A stretch of 64,000 nucleotides of DNA, from the NCBI GenBank assembly GCA_039619475.1, contig CM077115.1:184170106-184234105 (forward strand), given 5' to 3'. The stretch comes from Icerya purchasi (taxonomy: Eukaryota > Arthropoda > Insecta > Hemiptera > Monophlebidae). Numbering within the stretch: the stretch's first letter is position 1; each line of letters begins with the position of its first letter. The position numbers were made by a program, and so were the translations under genes. This document shows positions 54,681 to 64,000 of the stretch, piece by piece. The notes under the pieces are model-generated. The model was given only the letters and a program-made list of their open reading frames with translations. It ran no database searches and was not told the DNA's origin.

Positions 54681-55132
54681 TGTGTTAATCTGTTCATAAG
54701 TATACTTCTCGGGTGAACGCTAAAATCATCCTGTTAACAATTTTATTATAATTTTTTTAATCCTAGCGAAAATATACGCGTTTAAAGTCGAAATGTTTCT
54801 TATTGGACACGGGGTGGGTCCCGGTGACATCTCCTAAACGGATTTTTTTTATTTTTTTATTTTAGTTTTCTCCAAAAGCCTAAAGCTCTACGAATTGAGT
54901 TTTCCGGTAATGACACACCGGGGTTAAGTGTCATTGGCGCCCGAATTCTTTATTTTCTTTTATATTTTTTTTTATTATTTTTTTTTATTATTTTTTTTTT
55001 ATTAGTTTTTTATTATTAATTCTACATCATCGAGAAAAAATGAGTCCATCTTAACTGGCACCGGAACAGGGAAATGAGAAAAGCGGATTCAGCTCAATTT
55101 TAAGTCGATAAATCTAACCCGACGGTGAAATC
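54681..55132. other. Unassigned spacer with T-rich tracts
   Basis: Contains long T-rich tracts at 54843-54868 and 54958-55020 and the phrase GTGTCATTGGCGCCCGAATT between them. This could be a retroelement 3' end, but no coding sequence identifies it. Confidence 0.35.
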
Positions 55133-55385
55133 AATCCTGAATGAAAAGCATCCAAAAAGTTTCCATTTCCCGCATTATTAAGGATAACTCAAAAACTACT
55201 GGTCAGATCTTAATCAAATTTAAATGGGACCACATGAGAAGCACCATCTTCCACATAAAAGAAGAATCATTAAAATCGGTTCACCTAGAAGAAAGTTCTG
55301 AAGTAACACACATAAAAAAAAATAAAAAATAAAAATACAGTCGAATTGAATACCTCCTCCTTTTTTGAAGTCGGTTAAAAACATG
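55133..55385. repeat. Dispersed repeat, second copy
   Basis: The first 120 bases (for example AAGGATAACTCAAAAACTAC and GGGACCACATGAGAAGCACC) match 53875-53990 at about nine positions in ten. The unit then continues with AAATCGGTTCACCTAGAAG, an A-rich stretch and CCTCCTCCTTTTTTGAAGTC. The last phrase resembles a motif that I recall from repeats in several insect genomes, which I cannot verify here. Confidence 0.65.
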
Positions 55386-55399
55386 ATTTTATACTGCTT

Positions 55400-56099
55400 T
55401 CTCATTTTCTATTGATGATCAGTGCAACTCCGTTTTCTCCTCCACCTCTTCATAAATGTATTACTCTATAATAATTCCAACTGCAAAATGGTTATTATTC
55501 GACCATTTAATTTCACGAATACCTCTAGCGTATTTTCTATTTCAATTCTGATCTTTTTCAATTTTCCCGTTATTTTTAAAGACCTTACATTCCAAGTTCC
55601 AATTTTTACTTTATTTAAGTCGGTAACATGGGACACGTGGTTATCGCGTTCAAGACTGCCAGAGAATCTCTTGGTAAATACTTCACTTATTTAACTTTAT
55701 ATCGCTAACAGCTCGTCGCTAATATCGCGTAAACCTTTTGGCATCTTGACTAATCGATTTCGATCTAAACGATAATGTCTGTGTTCTGCCGCGGTCGACT
55801 TATCGCAGCCAGCCTTTGTGCGATGCTTCCTTTACACCACTCCAACACCGACAGCATGCGCTGACAGAGAATCTCGAAAAATCACACTGATTACCGATTC
55901 TATTTATCCCACCGGCAAGCAAGGTATCATCTTTGATCATCATGTCGACAAGTACAAAATTATGGTTACAAGCAATTAACACACTCCTTAATAATAATTT
56001 TCGGCTAACTTTAACAGCTTCTAAAGTAGGCAATTGACGTATAATCTCATATATATTTAACACGCTGTAAATTCGCTACTCGAACATGGTGGTTTCCCT
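55400..56099. other. Unassigned, possibly 5' part of LINE-D
   Basis: No confident coding region. On the plus strand 55900-56060 has short protein-like pieces such as DHHVDKYKIMVTSN that could belong to the N-terminal part of a LINE ORF1, but frames break often. Confidence 0.3.
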
Positions 56100-56543
56100 A
56101 TGGAAAACAAGCTCGTCCGAGTCAACCGGCTAAAATCCAGCTCAACTAAAATAGTTTTTTCCGATGTTCCCCCAACTGCCCTTAGTAATGTGTACGACTA
56201 CTATGTTCGGAATACATTAAAATTCAAACTAGCCTCTGCGATCTCCTCCGTGTCAGCCCATCTGACGAATTATTTTCGCAATGGTTGGCGCAGACAAACA
56301 TACGTTCAAGAAAACCCGGAACACCTAAATCTCCCACCTTCTTTTTTGCTTCGATACAGTAACAAGTTACAAAGAATTACGACTTCACGTGCTTCAAAAG
56401 CCAATTCCGTAACCGTAAAGCAGAAGATTGTGATATTTGTTTGGATGACGTCTACCCTCTACCGTGCATACCGCCTACTGCAACCGCTGACCAAACTAGT
56501 TCAATTGAAGAGGTATCCTTACTCCCGCCGGAAACAGCTGTAA
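56100..56543 (+). pseudogene. LINE-D ORF1-like region, N-terminal part
   Basis: The 147-codon frame starts MENKLVRVNRLKSS and has a basic middle part. After a frame change it ends in CDICLDDVYPLPC near 56450, a cysteine pair that could be a decayed zinc knuckle. No database family is evident. Position just upstream of a serine-rich ORF and of LINE RT sequence suggests a gag-like ORF1. This is inference. Confidence 0.35.
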
Positions 56544-56608
56544 TTACTGAAACATAACTTAACCTTACCACGGCGATCAACTTAACTCCCACTAAATCAT
56601 TCGTTGCA

Positions 56609-57157
56609 TTGACGCGCAAGAGACAAAGGTCAGAAACTTCATCAAGTAGCTCATCCTCCGAACCGTCATTAATTCCACCCGCTGTTGGGAAATCACAGTC
56701 AAAGAAAAAGTCTAGTCAAGAAATCGCCCATAATATCTCCCTTCTCAAACAGAAACTCTGTCCAGCATCAGACGCAGACGCTCCCTCCGAAGATGACCAA
56801 TCAGCGCAAATGAGTCTAATTCAAGTATTTGAACTGGTCACTGCCTTATACAATAGCAATAAAGATGTGATCTCATCTAAATCTAACCTCATGCTGTATA
56901 ACTCGTGTAAAAATGCCAAAGAAGCGTGGAAATATTCGCTAAACTTTACAGACGATGTACCTAGACTAATTTGTCTTCTTCAGACATGTCACTCACTCAT
57001 TAACCATCACAAGACTAAGATTAAGATAACTAAAATCATCAAAAATCTAACGGAAAAAGTATCTGAAATTATGCAACCTCCAACTGATGGAATTGTAACG
57101 GCGTCTATAGCCATTATGAAGACTTGCAAAATCGACTTCGTCTCTATCAACCTTTAA
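56609..57157 (+). CDS. LINE-D ORF1-like C-terminal frame, 182 codons
   Basis: The open frame starts MTRKRQRSETSSSSSSSEPS, a basic segment plus serine run that looks like a nuclear localisation signal, and continues with a lysine-rich stretch and an acidic patch (ASDADAPSEDDQ). The remainder is predicted helical (SLIQVFELVTALYNSNKDVI). Low-complexity basic/serine regions after zinc knuckles are known from I-type LINE ORF1 proteins. A cellular protein cannot be excluded. The true upstream start is unclear because the frame before the ATG is also open for a few codons. Confidence 0.4.
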   Translation: MTRKRQRSETSSSSSSSEPSLIPPAVGKSQSKKKSSQEIAHNISLLKQKLCPASDADAPSEDDQSAQMSLIQVFELVTALYNSNKDVISSKSNLMLYNSCKNAKEAWKYSLNFTDDVPRLICLLQTCHSLINHHKTKIKITKIIKNLTEKVSEIMQPPTDGIVTASIAIMKTCKIDFVSINL

Positions 57158-57184
57158 TCCTTTGCCTAGCAGATAGTGAAGTAA

Positions 57185-57840
57185 TTGAGGCTTACTTTCG
57201 ATCAACAACTTAGCTGGACAGAACACATTAGAGCACTTAAACAGTCATGCTTACCAAGATTAAATCTAACGAAGAAATTAGCTCACACAACGTTTGGGGT
57301 AGACTGCAGTTCGTTGTTGTTATTCTGTCGAGCTCTCATCCGATCCAAATGCGATTACGGAGTAGCTATTATTTATTCTTCGGCATCAAGACCGCGCTTT
57401 CGTCATTTAACGCGACTCATCAAGCTGCTTTACGATTAGCGAGCGGAGCTTTCCGTGCAATATCTTGTACAAATTTATATTTCCTGTGCAATGAACTTCC
57501 GCTAGACTTGCACCGTGTAACACGACTTCTGCAGTTTTTATCGGGCACCTAATCGTTCTTCTAAATCCACCTATAAGCATAAAGCCATCGCGTCCGTACT
57601 CCGCCAAGTGCATAGAGAATCGCTGTCGTCCGTCGATGAAACTGAACCGGATAGGACTTTCCAATCGGGCAATAAAGAAAGCGGTGGTCACGCAATAGTG
57701 TCGCCGACGGAAGGATTTATCCCGCACAAACCAACTCCGATCCATATTCGAAGTCCCATTTCAATTCAGCATATCCACCGTCTGTCGGCAACCCGACGTC
57801 CTACTCTTTAGCCTATCCTACAGGACACACCTCGCTTACC
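57185..57840 (+). pseudogene. LINE-D RT thumb and C-terminal cysteine region
   Basis: LTFDQQLSWTEHIRALKQSC, LPRLNLTKKLAHTTFGVDCS and FCRALIRSKCDYGVAIIYSS are the RT thumb of an RNase H-type LINE. AALRLASGAFRAISCTNLYF follows in another frame, comparable to AIRVSIGAFRTTRITSLLC in LINE-C. Near 57820, TGHTSLTHRHLLSKEPSLVC is the C-terminal motif. Endonuclease, RT palm and most of RNase H are missing, so there is a large internal deletion between 57157 and 57185 and another around 57650-57800. Confidence 0.65.
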
Positions 57841-58090
57841 CACCGACACTTATTATCTAAGGAACCTTCTCTTGTATGTTCCCTTTGCTACTATATCTTT
57901 ATACTATTTCGTACAATCTTCTTGAATGCTCCTTATCTCTTCCGCCCCGAAATCATTTTCCTTTTCCACCATTCTTAAAGGACGTTGGTGTTGCATCGAA
58001 ATTGTAACCACGCTATTATATATGTAAATTAGCCTGTCCCCGTAATACTGGCCTTTGCAGCAGTTTATAGTACGGGTTGTTTTAATTGAA

Positions 58091-58103
58091 ATAAATAAAG
58101 CCG
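58091..58103 (+). terminator. AATAAA poly(A) signal candidate after LINE-D
   Basis: AAATAAATAAAGCC contains overlapping AATAAA signals downstream of the LINE-D C-terminus. No A-tail follows. Confidence 0.3.
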
Positions 58104-58179
58104 GAACATTTTTTTTCATGGAACGATTGAAACTTTACTTATTGCAGGTAGTAGCCACATATTTCACACCACACATTCC

Positions 58180-58640
58180 ACCGGATAATCTCTGGCACCA
58201 GTTGTTAATCGAGTCGCATAGCGTATTCATATTCCTCTTATTCTCGTTTTGGTCAATTATGGACCACGTAGTTTTAGTTGTCGTTCCTTCTTTTAGCCTT
58301 CATTTGCGCGTAATATTCCTTCATCCGTTCAATAGGGGTTTTCCTTCTTTCCAACGTCCATGTTTTGTATTTTAGGGTTTTTCGTTAAATTGCTTTTCTC
58401 TTACCAATTCTCTTAGCTTGACCTGGTTATGAATGTCTTCAACTGTTATTTGTATTTCCGTCATATCCTGCTCTGTTTCTTTGAACCAACTTCATTTTTT
58501 TTTTTTTTTTTTTTTTTTTTTGATTTAGTACGCATTTTGTTAGTCAGTCTCGTGTTGCTCATTCTCAGGATACGACCATAAAGATCAATTCTTTTTCTTT
58601 TTTTTTCTTCTAATTTTCCGTATTATACTTCTCCTGTAGA
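58180..58640 (-). pseudogene. RTE-like LINE C-terminal fragment
   Basis: The minus strand gives LYGRILRMSNTRLTNKM near 58590 followed, after a T27 run (58495-58521, plus strand), by a decayed continuation that includes PYxTDEGILRANEG near 58320. GRILRMSNTRLTNKI is a typical RTE-type C-terminal phrase (compare GHIL/GHIV in the copies at 19545 and 37570). The T-run may be a separate tail insertion. Confidence 0.5.
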
Positions 58641-59530
58641 TGATATTTTCTTTAACTGGGCTAAAAATTTTCTTCAGTTCGGTCCTTTCCTTAATTTTTA
58701 GTTTCTCCACGAGTCCTTTTTTTATGTACCTAATACAAGACGACTTTGCGACGCTTTTCATAATAGGCGTCAATGAACTAGAAAAATCAGCTGCACCATT
58801 CATTGCCAAAGCCTTCTTTGCAGAGGATTTCTGCATTTTCATTAACTGCGAAAATTCGGAAATCGGAGAACATTTCCTTCAAGAGGCAGTCGATCAAGTA
58901 CAAATATAGACTCGGGACAATGAACTTCGATTATCCCGAGTAAAAATTGCAGCGATTTATTTCTGCAAACACTACGAATGCCCTAAAACCATAAATACCC
59001 GATTAAACATCAAATATGTAGGCGTCCTATTTCACAACACCTCATCCTGTACTCCACGAATCCAAAACCTCAAAAGCAAATGCTTCAAAAAAAGTCCAAT
59101 CTCCTAAAAAAACATACTCATACACTTCGTACGGATCGGACAGAGGCACGCTTTTAAAACTGTACCAAGTCCTCATTCGACCGATCATGTCTATTTACGG
59201 TTTCGCTCCGAAATCTCGTCTCGATTCTTTAAATGTAACCCAGAATCTTCTGAGCAAATCTTCAGAACCTCCGCTGAGTATTCGGGGACATTAAAATCTC
59301 CACTAACACTATTCTTAACCTTCATGCAAATCCAAATTTTAATAGTCCCCTATTTCATGATCTCCCCTAACTCCCTATCTTACAGCTCTGAAATCTATTT
59401 TTAGAAAAGATACCACCTTACTACACACTTTCCCTAGAACATATATCCACCATGGTTCTCTCTCACACTCAAATTGGATCTATCACTCATTGATCTAAAA
59501 CAATCCAAAACTAGTCCAATGAACTATATC
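58641..59530 (+). pseudogene. I/Jockey-like LINE RT fragment
   Basis: FFAEDFCIFINCENSEIGEH replaces the FADDFAIF motif C (first aspartate changed to glutamate). A thumb region follows with LSRVKIAAIYFCKHYECP and LNIKYVGVLFHNTSSCTPRI. A frame change at about 59100 leads to LLKLYQVLIRPIMSIYGFAP near 59160. Stops are frequent after 59200 and no RNase H can be followed. The visible part starts just before motif C, so the copy is 5'-truncated. Confidence 0.65.
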
Positions 59531-59833
59531 GAAAATTATAATCGTTTCCTTAGAAAATATACTAACTGATACAACATGTTGAAGATGACTCATTTTAAAA
59601 CATAGTTTTCCAAAAAAATTGATTTCAAAGATTATCTTGTACGAACGATAAAAATTACCTTTCTGCGCTTCAATCAGACAGCTTCTCATATACAGAAAAA
59701 AAAACGAAGAATTCAATAAAATTTGGAGAAAATGAGGGGAAAATATAATAAGAAATAATGGAAAACGAAATTACAAAAATTCAAAGGCATAATACTATAG
59801 AAAAGTGCATAGTATTTTCATTACGAAATTATA

Positions 59834-60070
59834 TTATTCGAATAGTCTTACGATACCCGAACCTGCTTTAGAATATTTGCGAATTTTTTCCCGCAAATCT
59901 TTCATTTGGGCTCCTGAAAGCCCCGCAGGTACTATTTTCTTCGGCCACCTTCTAAGGAGCAATCGTTTTCCTGGCGTGATATTCATTAATTTCAGTCGTA
60001 CGCCGTCGTCATCGAAGCTTTTTTTTACATAAGACAGTACCAGGAAACTCGACGTCAAATGTGAAGTAGT
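59834..60070 (-). pseudogene. C-terminal part of hAT-interrupted V-G-H-T-K-F family gene
   Basis: This is the 3' continuation of the minus-strand coding segment at 62633-63000 after removal of the hAT element. In shifting frames it reads FTFDVEFPGTVL, then KKSFDDDGVRLKLMNITPGK and KKIVPAGLSGAQMKDLREKI, ending at a stop near 59834. The P-G-x-V, then P-x-G-L-S, then R-E-K-I-R order resembles the end of a group of uncharacterised eukaryotic proteins related to transposases. That assignment is from memory of the pattern and is not certain. There is a frameshift at the A-run near 60020. Confidence 0.45.
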
Positions 60071-60654
60071 CAGTGGCGGCTCGTGAGTAACAGAAGTGGA
60101 GGTTCACAATTAAATATATTAAATATTGCACAAATATTTATTAAAAACAATTTATCAAAAACTATATATACACCTATATATATATATATAAACTCGGCCA
60201 TTTTGGCCTGACCCCTCTTGCTTTCATTTCTGTCTCTTTCTCTTCTATACTTTGTATAAAACGATCAAAATTTACAACGTAATTCTTACTGGCATCAACA
60301 CACACAAAAAATAACATAACCACAAAAATCTTATTCCAACATTTAACTTCCGTTATATAAAATAAGACATTTTTTCGTTACATTTTTCGTTACATATTTC
60401 ATTACATAAAATTGTGACATTTTTTGAATAACAATAACAAAAATCCTATAAAATATAACAAACGTTACATAAAATTGGGACATTTTTTTGGGACATTTAG
60501 CGTTACATAAAATTGGGACATTTTTTCTAAGAATTACGTTGTAATTAATATATATGTATGTATGTATGTATCTGTGTGTGTGCGCGCATATTAATAATTT
60601 TCAGTTAAAAGTCTTGTAAACTAAATCTATTTTTCTATCTTTCTTTAAAGAAAA

Positions 60655-60825
60655 AAAAAATCTATAACAGTTTCATGAAAGTTAGGAATATTGTGGAACA
60701 TTTGTTTTTCAATTGATAACATAGCTAAAGCATTTAGCCTGTCTTCACACATTGTGCTACATAAAAATGTTTTAATTCGTTTTACGTCGAAAAACTCAGT
60801 GAGAATATAATTAGCACTGTTTATC
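60655..60825 (-). pseudogene. hAT transposase C-terminal dimerisation (hATC) remnant
   Basis: About 57 codons without a stop read NYILTEFFDVKRIKTFLCST and EDRLNALAMLSIEKQM. The phrase R-L-x-x-L-x-x-L-S-I-E is the conserved hATC core that mediates transposase dimerisation. No catalytic part could be followed between here and 62632, so the element is probably a deletion derivative or its transposase has decayed. Confidence 0.75.
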
Positions 60826-62256
60826 CTTAAGTAAAATTACAATTTTAGGTAGAAACTTCGTCACTATTGAAAATATTCGAATGAATATATGCGGTCCATC
60901 ATTAAAAACTAAACTGTGCTCCCAATGATCGATTGTGTATACATATTCAAAACGTTATTAGTATTTTTAAAAGTGATGTGGTTTCTACCAAATATTTTAA
61001 TTTTAATTTTAATAATATGAACTGTGAAAACTCGTTACATATTTTTATTTAAGTACATTAAAAACAAACAAAAGTTAAAATTTTGCAACATGTTGGTTGT
61101 TATTGTTTTTTAAGTCTATGTAATATTTATATTTTATCATTATTTTAATTTATCAATTATTACAATTATTTTGAATCTGCTTAAAAAGAAAAACAATTAA
61201 ATTTTTATGCTAAAATATTCAGCCAACATTTTGGACAGTATCAGTTTTACATAATGCATGTCTCACCAACAAGAGTATAATAAAATGACAAATTATAAGA
61301 TACAGTAGAAATTAGTTATAAAAACATTCAAAAAGCTGAATAATCTGGTGGTTATATCCTATATCAAATAAAGCATTATAATTTTTTAATGTCCAAAATT
61401 TACTACTAATAAACAGTTTGTTACAAAACTGACATGAAATATTTTATGGCATAAATTAGGCTGAATAAGCAATCATTTATTTATAATTATAACTGCATAT
61501 ATTTCTTAGTCAAAAACACAAACAACACACTTTCTTTTTTGTACATAAAAGTATGATAATAAAAAAACTTAAATCAGTATAAAGCAAGAGTAAGAGAAAA
61601 AAAACTGTACCAAAACGGAAGTGGTTTGATATTTTCTTACTTTTGAAGAAATTTGTAATTTTTCGATTTTTTATTATAATAAAATAAGTACAGTAATCTT
61701 TTTCTAATATTTTTTGCAATGGTCTTACCACAGGTATTCATCAATGTTATATTTATAATAAGTATTTTACATGTTGACACTAACAAAATAAACAGAACAA
61801 AAAATAACGGTATATCTGTTCTGTTTATATAAATTTCATTTCTTCATTGAAAAAGATTAAGGGTGATGTTTTTGTTAAATTCATCTGCATAAATCTTTCA
61901 AAGCTAAAAGCTAATTGGTATGCTGTTATAACCAATTTTTACTGTATTTTAATATTTCGAAATTATAATGTTGGCAAATAGAATCACGGTAATTTTAAAC
62001 ACATAACTGTTTTTAAATGTACAATATTGTACTAACTTGTATATGTATGGAACACAATAACACAATCGATATAATATAGATGCAATTATACACTTTTCTT
62101 ATAAAATAAAAGTAAAAATAAGCACATAAATATGCTCCAATCAAACTTTATTTCCTTCAAAATTCAAATATGGTTATAAACAGTAAAAAAATGTAAACAT
62201 ATAATCGTTTTATGAAAATTTATCGATTGATTCGGTTTATAATCAAATTCACTTCA

Positions 62257-62445
62257 TTAAAGTACTGCCCACCTACAAAATATAATCTTGCAATAATAAC
62301 GCCTATCGTTTGGTTCACACTTCGAGTGTGCTCCATCAAGCCTATGTAACACATGCACTAACGCAACATCATTTTTATCTTTCTGACACACTACTACATT
62401 GTACTTACACGGTTTTCGATCGCACGTGCTACAAGTAGCCTTCAC
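62257..62445 (-). other. Cysteine-rich minus-strand frame inside the hAT element
   Basis: A 62-codon frame contains CSTCDRKPCKY and YYCKIIFCRW. It lies at the 5' side of the transposase orientation, where hAT proteins carry a zinc-finger. The cysteine pattern does not match a BED finger clearly, so the role is open. Confidence 0.25.
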
Positions 62446-62632
62446 ACTAAAAGAATTCTGGACAAAATTTAATTACTTTTTAAAAATGTAAAATCAATTT
62501 ATTTTTAACATTAATTTTACTAATAGTGATATATAAATAAAAAATATAAATAAAAATATTGGATTATACTTTTTTAAAGTTGAATACAGGGTGTTCACGT
62601 GCGAATGTGAACACATGAACGAGCCGCCACTG

Positions 62633-63000
62633 GAAGTAGTACTACCTTATGTGGGGAATGTTCTTCCATTTTTTCTTCGCGAAGAATTCTGTCCAATCAT
62701 AAAGGTCAATGTAAACTTTTCCCTCCTCAAGTTCGTATTGCTTCATTAACTTTTGATTGTGGCGTTGACACATTCACAACTTTACGTAAGTCGTCCATAT
62801 CGTGTACTTGACGGAACTTTTTCTTAATGAGGCCAAAAGCCCAGTCACAAGAAAATTTGGTATGACCTACTGGAAGGAACGTGAATTTGATTTTTCTATT
62901 TAATTTAAGAAGTACACGAAAGAGAAGATAATACAAATCACTGAACATGCCTTCCCGTGTACCTACGGTTACGAAACTTTGCCACAGTGTAGTCAAAACG
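62633..63000 (-). pseudogene. V-G-H-T-K-F family coding segment, upstream half
   Basis: The minus strand reads LYYLLFRVLLKLNRKIKFTF, then LPVGHTKFSCDWAFGLIKKK, FRQVHDMDDLRKVVNVST and, after a frameshift near 62745, GKVYIDLYDWTEFFAKKKWK with NIPHIR before a stop at the insertion site. VGHTKF...DW-x-FG-x-x-K followed by a YDW block is a pattern I associate with uncharacterised, possibly transposase-derived eukaryotic proteins. The order of blocks across the hAT insertion (PHIR / YYFTFD) is continuous. Two frameshifts show decay. N-terminal parts were not found upstream. Confidence 0.5.
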
Positions 63001-63074
63001 TGATAGAATAACTTTCCACTAAAAACTCAATTTCGATAAAAATCAACTTTTTGAACGTTTTTCACCCTAAGGTA

Positions 63075-63550
63075 TGATTTCCCAGAACGTGTCGCATATA
63101 TATACCTGTATATATATATAAATATATACAGATATAGATATATATAAATATATGCATTGAAAAATAATAGTCGTTGCTTTGCGTAATTTCGTTTCACTAT
63201 TTTGTTTCACGTCAAAACGTACTCTATTAATGTAAACGTGGTTTGGGATTGTTTGCCCGTGGAAGAAGATTTGCACCATCTTTGTTGGAACATAAATATT
63301 ATTTCCTTCCTGTAATATCCCTTTATTTAGTCGAATAACTTTATAAATTGCAAATAAACCGTAATTTGTATGCTCTAATATTTCATTTTCGGAGAAATCT
63401 AGGTCTACGTCTCTAATAACTACCGATCTGGTTAGGTAAAAACGTGGGATATATGCTTTTTATTCGAGCTTTACTATTCTATCGTCTAAAACCATGTTAT
63501 TAGCCATTAACCTATTTTTGCATTCTAAAATTACTCTAAAACGTCCGGAT
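63075..63550 (-). pseudogene. LINE ORF1 (gag-like) fragment
   Basis: The minus strand reads VVIRDVDLDFSENEILEHTN, then VIRLNKGILQEGNNIYVPTK and MVQIFFHGQTIPNHVYINRV. These match the layout of I/R1-type LINE ORF1 proteins just before the zinc knuckles (GVIRGV...EI...I, then LTFxGxxLPxxV). Similarity ends in a TA-rich microsatellite at 63100-63155 before any knuckle is reached. The minus-strand LINE at 63558 is inserted immediately upstream. Confidence 0.55.
63098..63155. repeat. TA-rich microsatellite
   Basis: Runs of TATATA interrupted by CCTG, A and CAGA. A shorter (TA)n lies at 60176-60190. Confidence 0.8.
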
Positions 63551-63557
63551 TTTTTCA

Positions 63558-64000
63558 TTTTTTTTTTTTTTTTTGGGCGCTTTTAATTGCCAGGATTATT
63601 GCGCCCATCGGATAGGTTTTAGATTAGGGAGTAAAGGTGGTTTTTTTTGAGAAAGGTGATCAATGAGTTTAGTTGTTCTGGGTCATCAGATATTGACTGA
63701 GGGGTTATTTTATGTTGTAATCGTTGGGCAGAGAAGGAAGGACAGGAGAAAAGAAGGTGTTTTATTGTCATGATATCTGAGGAGCAGTAGGTACAAGTGG
63801 GATTTTGTCGAATTCCTTGATATAGGTGACCGTGGGTAATTTTGATGTGACCAATACGAATTCTAGTAATAATAATTTCGTCGGTCCTATTGAGGCTTGA
63901 TAAATGTTTCCAAAGGACAATTGATTTTTTGAAAGTATGAAGTTTGTTGGTGTGTTATTGAGACCATTCTAATTGCCATTTGTTTTGAGTTTGTACACAT
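63558..64000 (-). pseudogene. RNase H-type LINE 3' end, continuing beyond the window
   Basis: A T17 run (63558-63574) is followed by a GCGCTTTTAATTGCCAGG 3' UTR. The minus strand then reads, in 3' to 5' order along the window, HLLFSCPSFSAQRLQHK near 63740 and IITRIRIGHIKITHGHLYQG with CTYC (63880-63790), the C-terminal motif of I/R1-type LINEs, and KWQLEWSQ near 63980. The RNase H domain lies outside the window. Confidence 0.7.

Larger units (their letters stand above)
60071..62632. mobile_element. hAT transposon, 2562 bp, with perfect target duplication
   Basis: Both ends read CAGTGGCGGCTCGT inward, a perfect 14-bp inverted repeat, and GAAGTAGT is duplicated exactly at 60063-60070 and 62633-62640. 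TIRs beginning CAG and 8-bp duplications are hallmarks of hAT. The inside is AT-rich and mostly decayed or non-coding. A transposase remnant is visible at 60655-60825. The insertion splits a minus-strand coding region. Confidence 0.9.

Overview
The window looks like AT-rich nuclear DNA of an insect: one intron-split sugar-transporter gene sits in a bed of decayed transposable elements. The DNA transposons are mariner, Tc1, piggyBac and hAT. The retroelements are several lineages of non-LTR retrotransposon (LINE). I see no bacterial operon, CRISPR array or rRNA gene. The transposon set fits a hemimetabolous insect such as a hemipteran, but that is inference.

Host genes. The clearest is a plus-strand MFS sugar transporter of the insect Tret1/SLC2-like type. 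Its recognised coding exons are 38979-39161, 45751-46043 and 51255-51998. Splice sites and phases fit between them, and a poly(A) signal follows at 52102. A possible N-terminal exon lies at 29566-29656. The exon that should carry the first membrane helix was not found. Two other coding remnants are broken by insertions. An unrecognised reading frame (2767-2883 / 5621-5890) is split by a LINE. The C-terminal part of a protein family with a V-G-H-T-K-F motif (59834-60070 / 62633-63000, minus) is split by a hAT element.

Mobile elements. One RNase H-bearing LINE lineage, called LINE-A here, dominates with about ten fragments on both strands at 981, 2884, 6009, 7222, 24650, 34368, 37203, 38110, 39480 and 40585. 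The copy at 7222-12205 still shows ORF1 with zinc knuckles, endonuclease, RT and RNase H. Other LINEs are an I-like family (LINE-B, 17280 and 46371), two further RNase H-bearing types (32850 and 56100-57840), CR1/Jockey-like fragments (6480, 23240, 30842, 41120, 44455, 58640) and RTE-like fragments (19545, 27275, 37570, 58180). DNA elements are a mariner with an open transposase frame (1118-2418), two short hAT-type MITEs (12741, 30323), a broken piggyBac (13148), a Tc1-like copy (49701), a TIR MITE (35905), two foldback/palindromic elements (around 30000-32850 and 53215-53745), a separate palindrome (45394-45669) and a 2.56-kb hAT (60071-62632).

Layout. 1-12.2 kb: mariner and LINE-A. 12.7-14.4 kb: hAT MITE and piggyBac. 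14.4-24.6 kb: mostly featureless AT-rich DNA with LINE fragments. 24.6-29 kb: LINE-A and RTE. 29.5-34.2 kb: nested foldback, hAT and Jockey elements, then an RNase H LINE. 34.3-52.1 kb: transporter gene with retroelement-filled introns. 53-58 kb: foldback and other repeats, a coding-like island and a LINE. 58-64 kb: LINE fragments and the hAT-interrupted gene. No multi-gene system is evident. The most informative signals are insertion structures that record the order of events.
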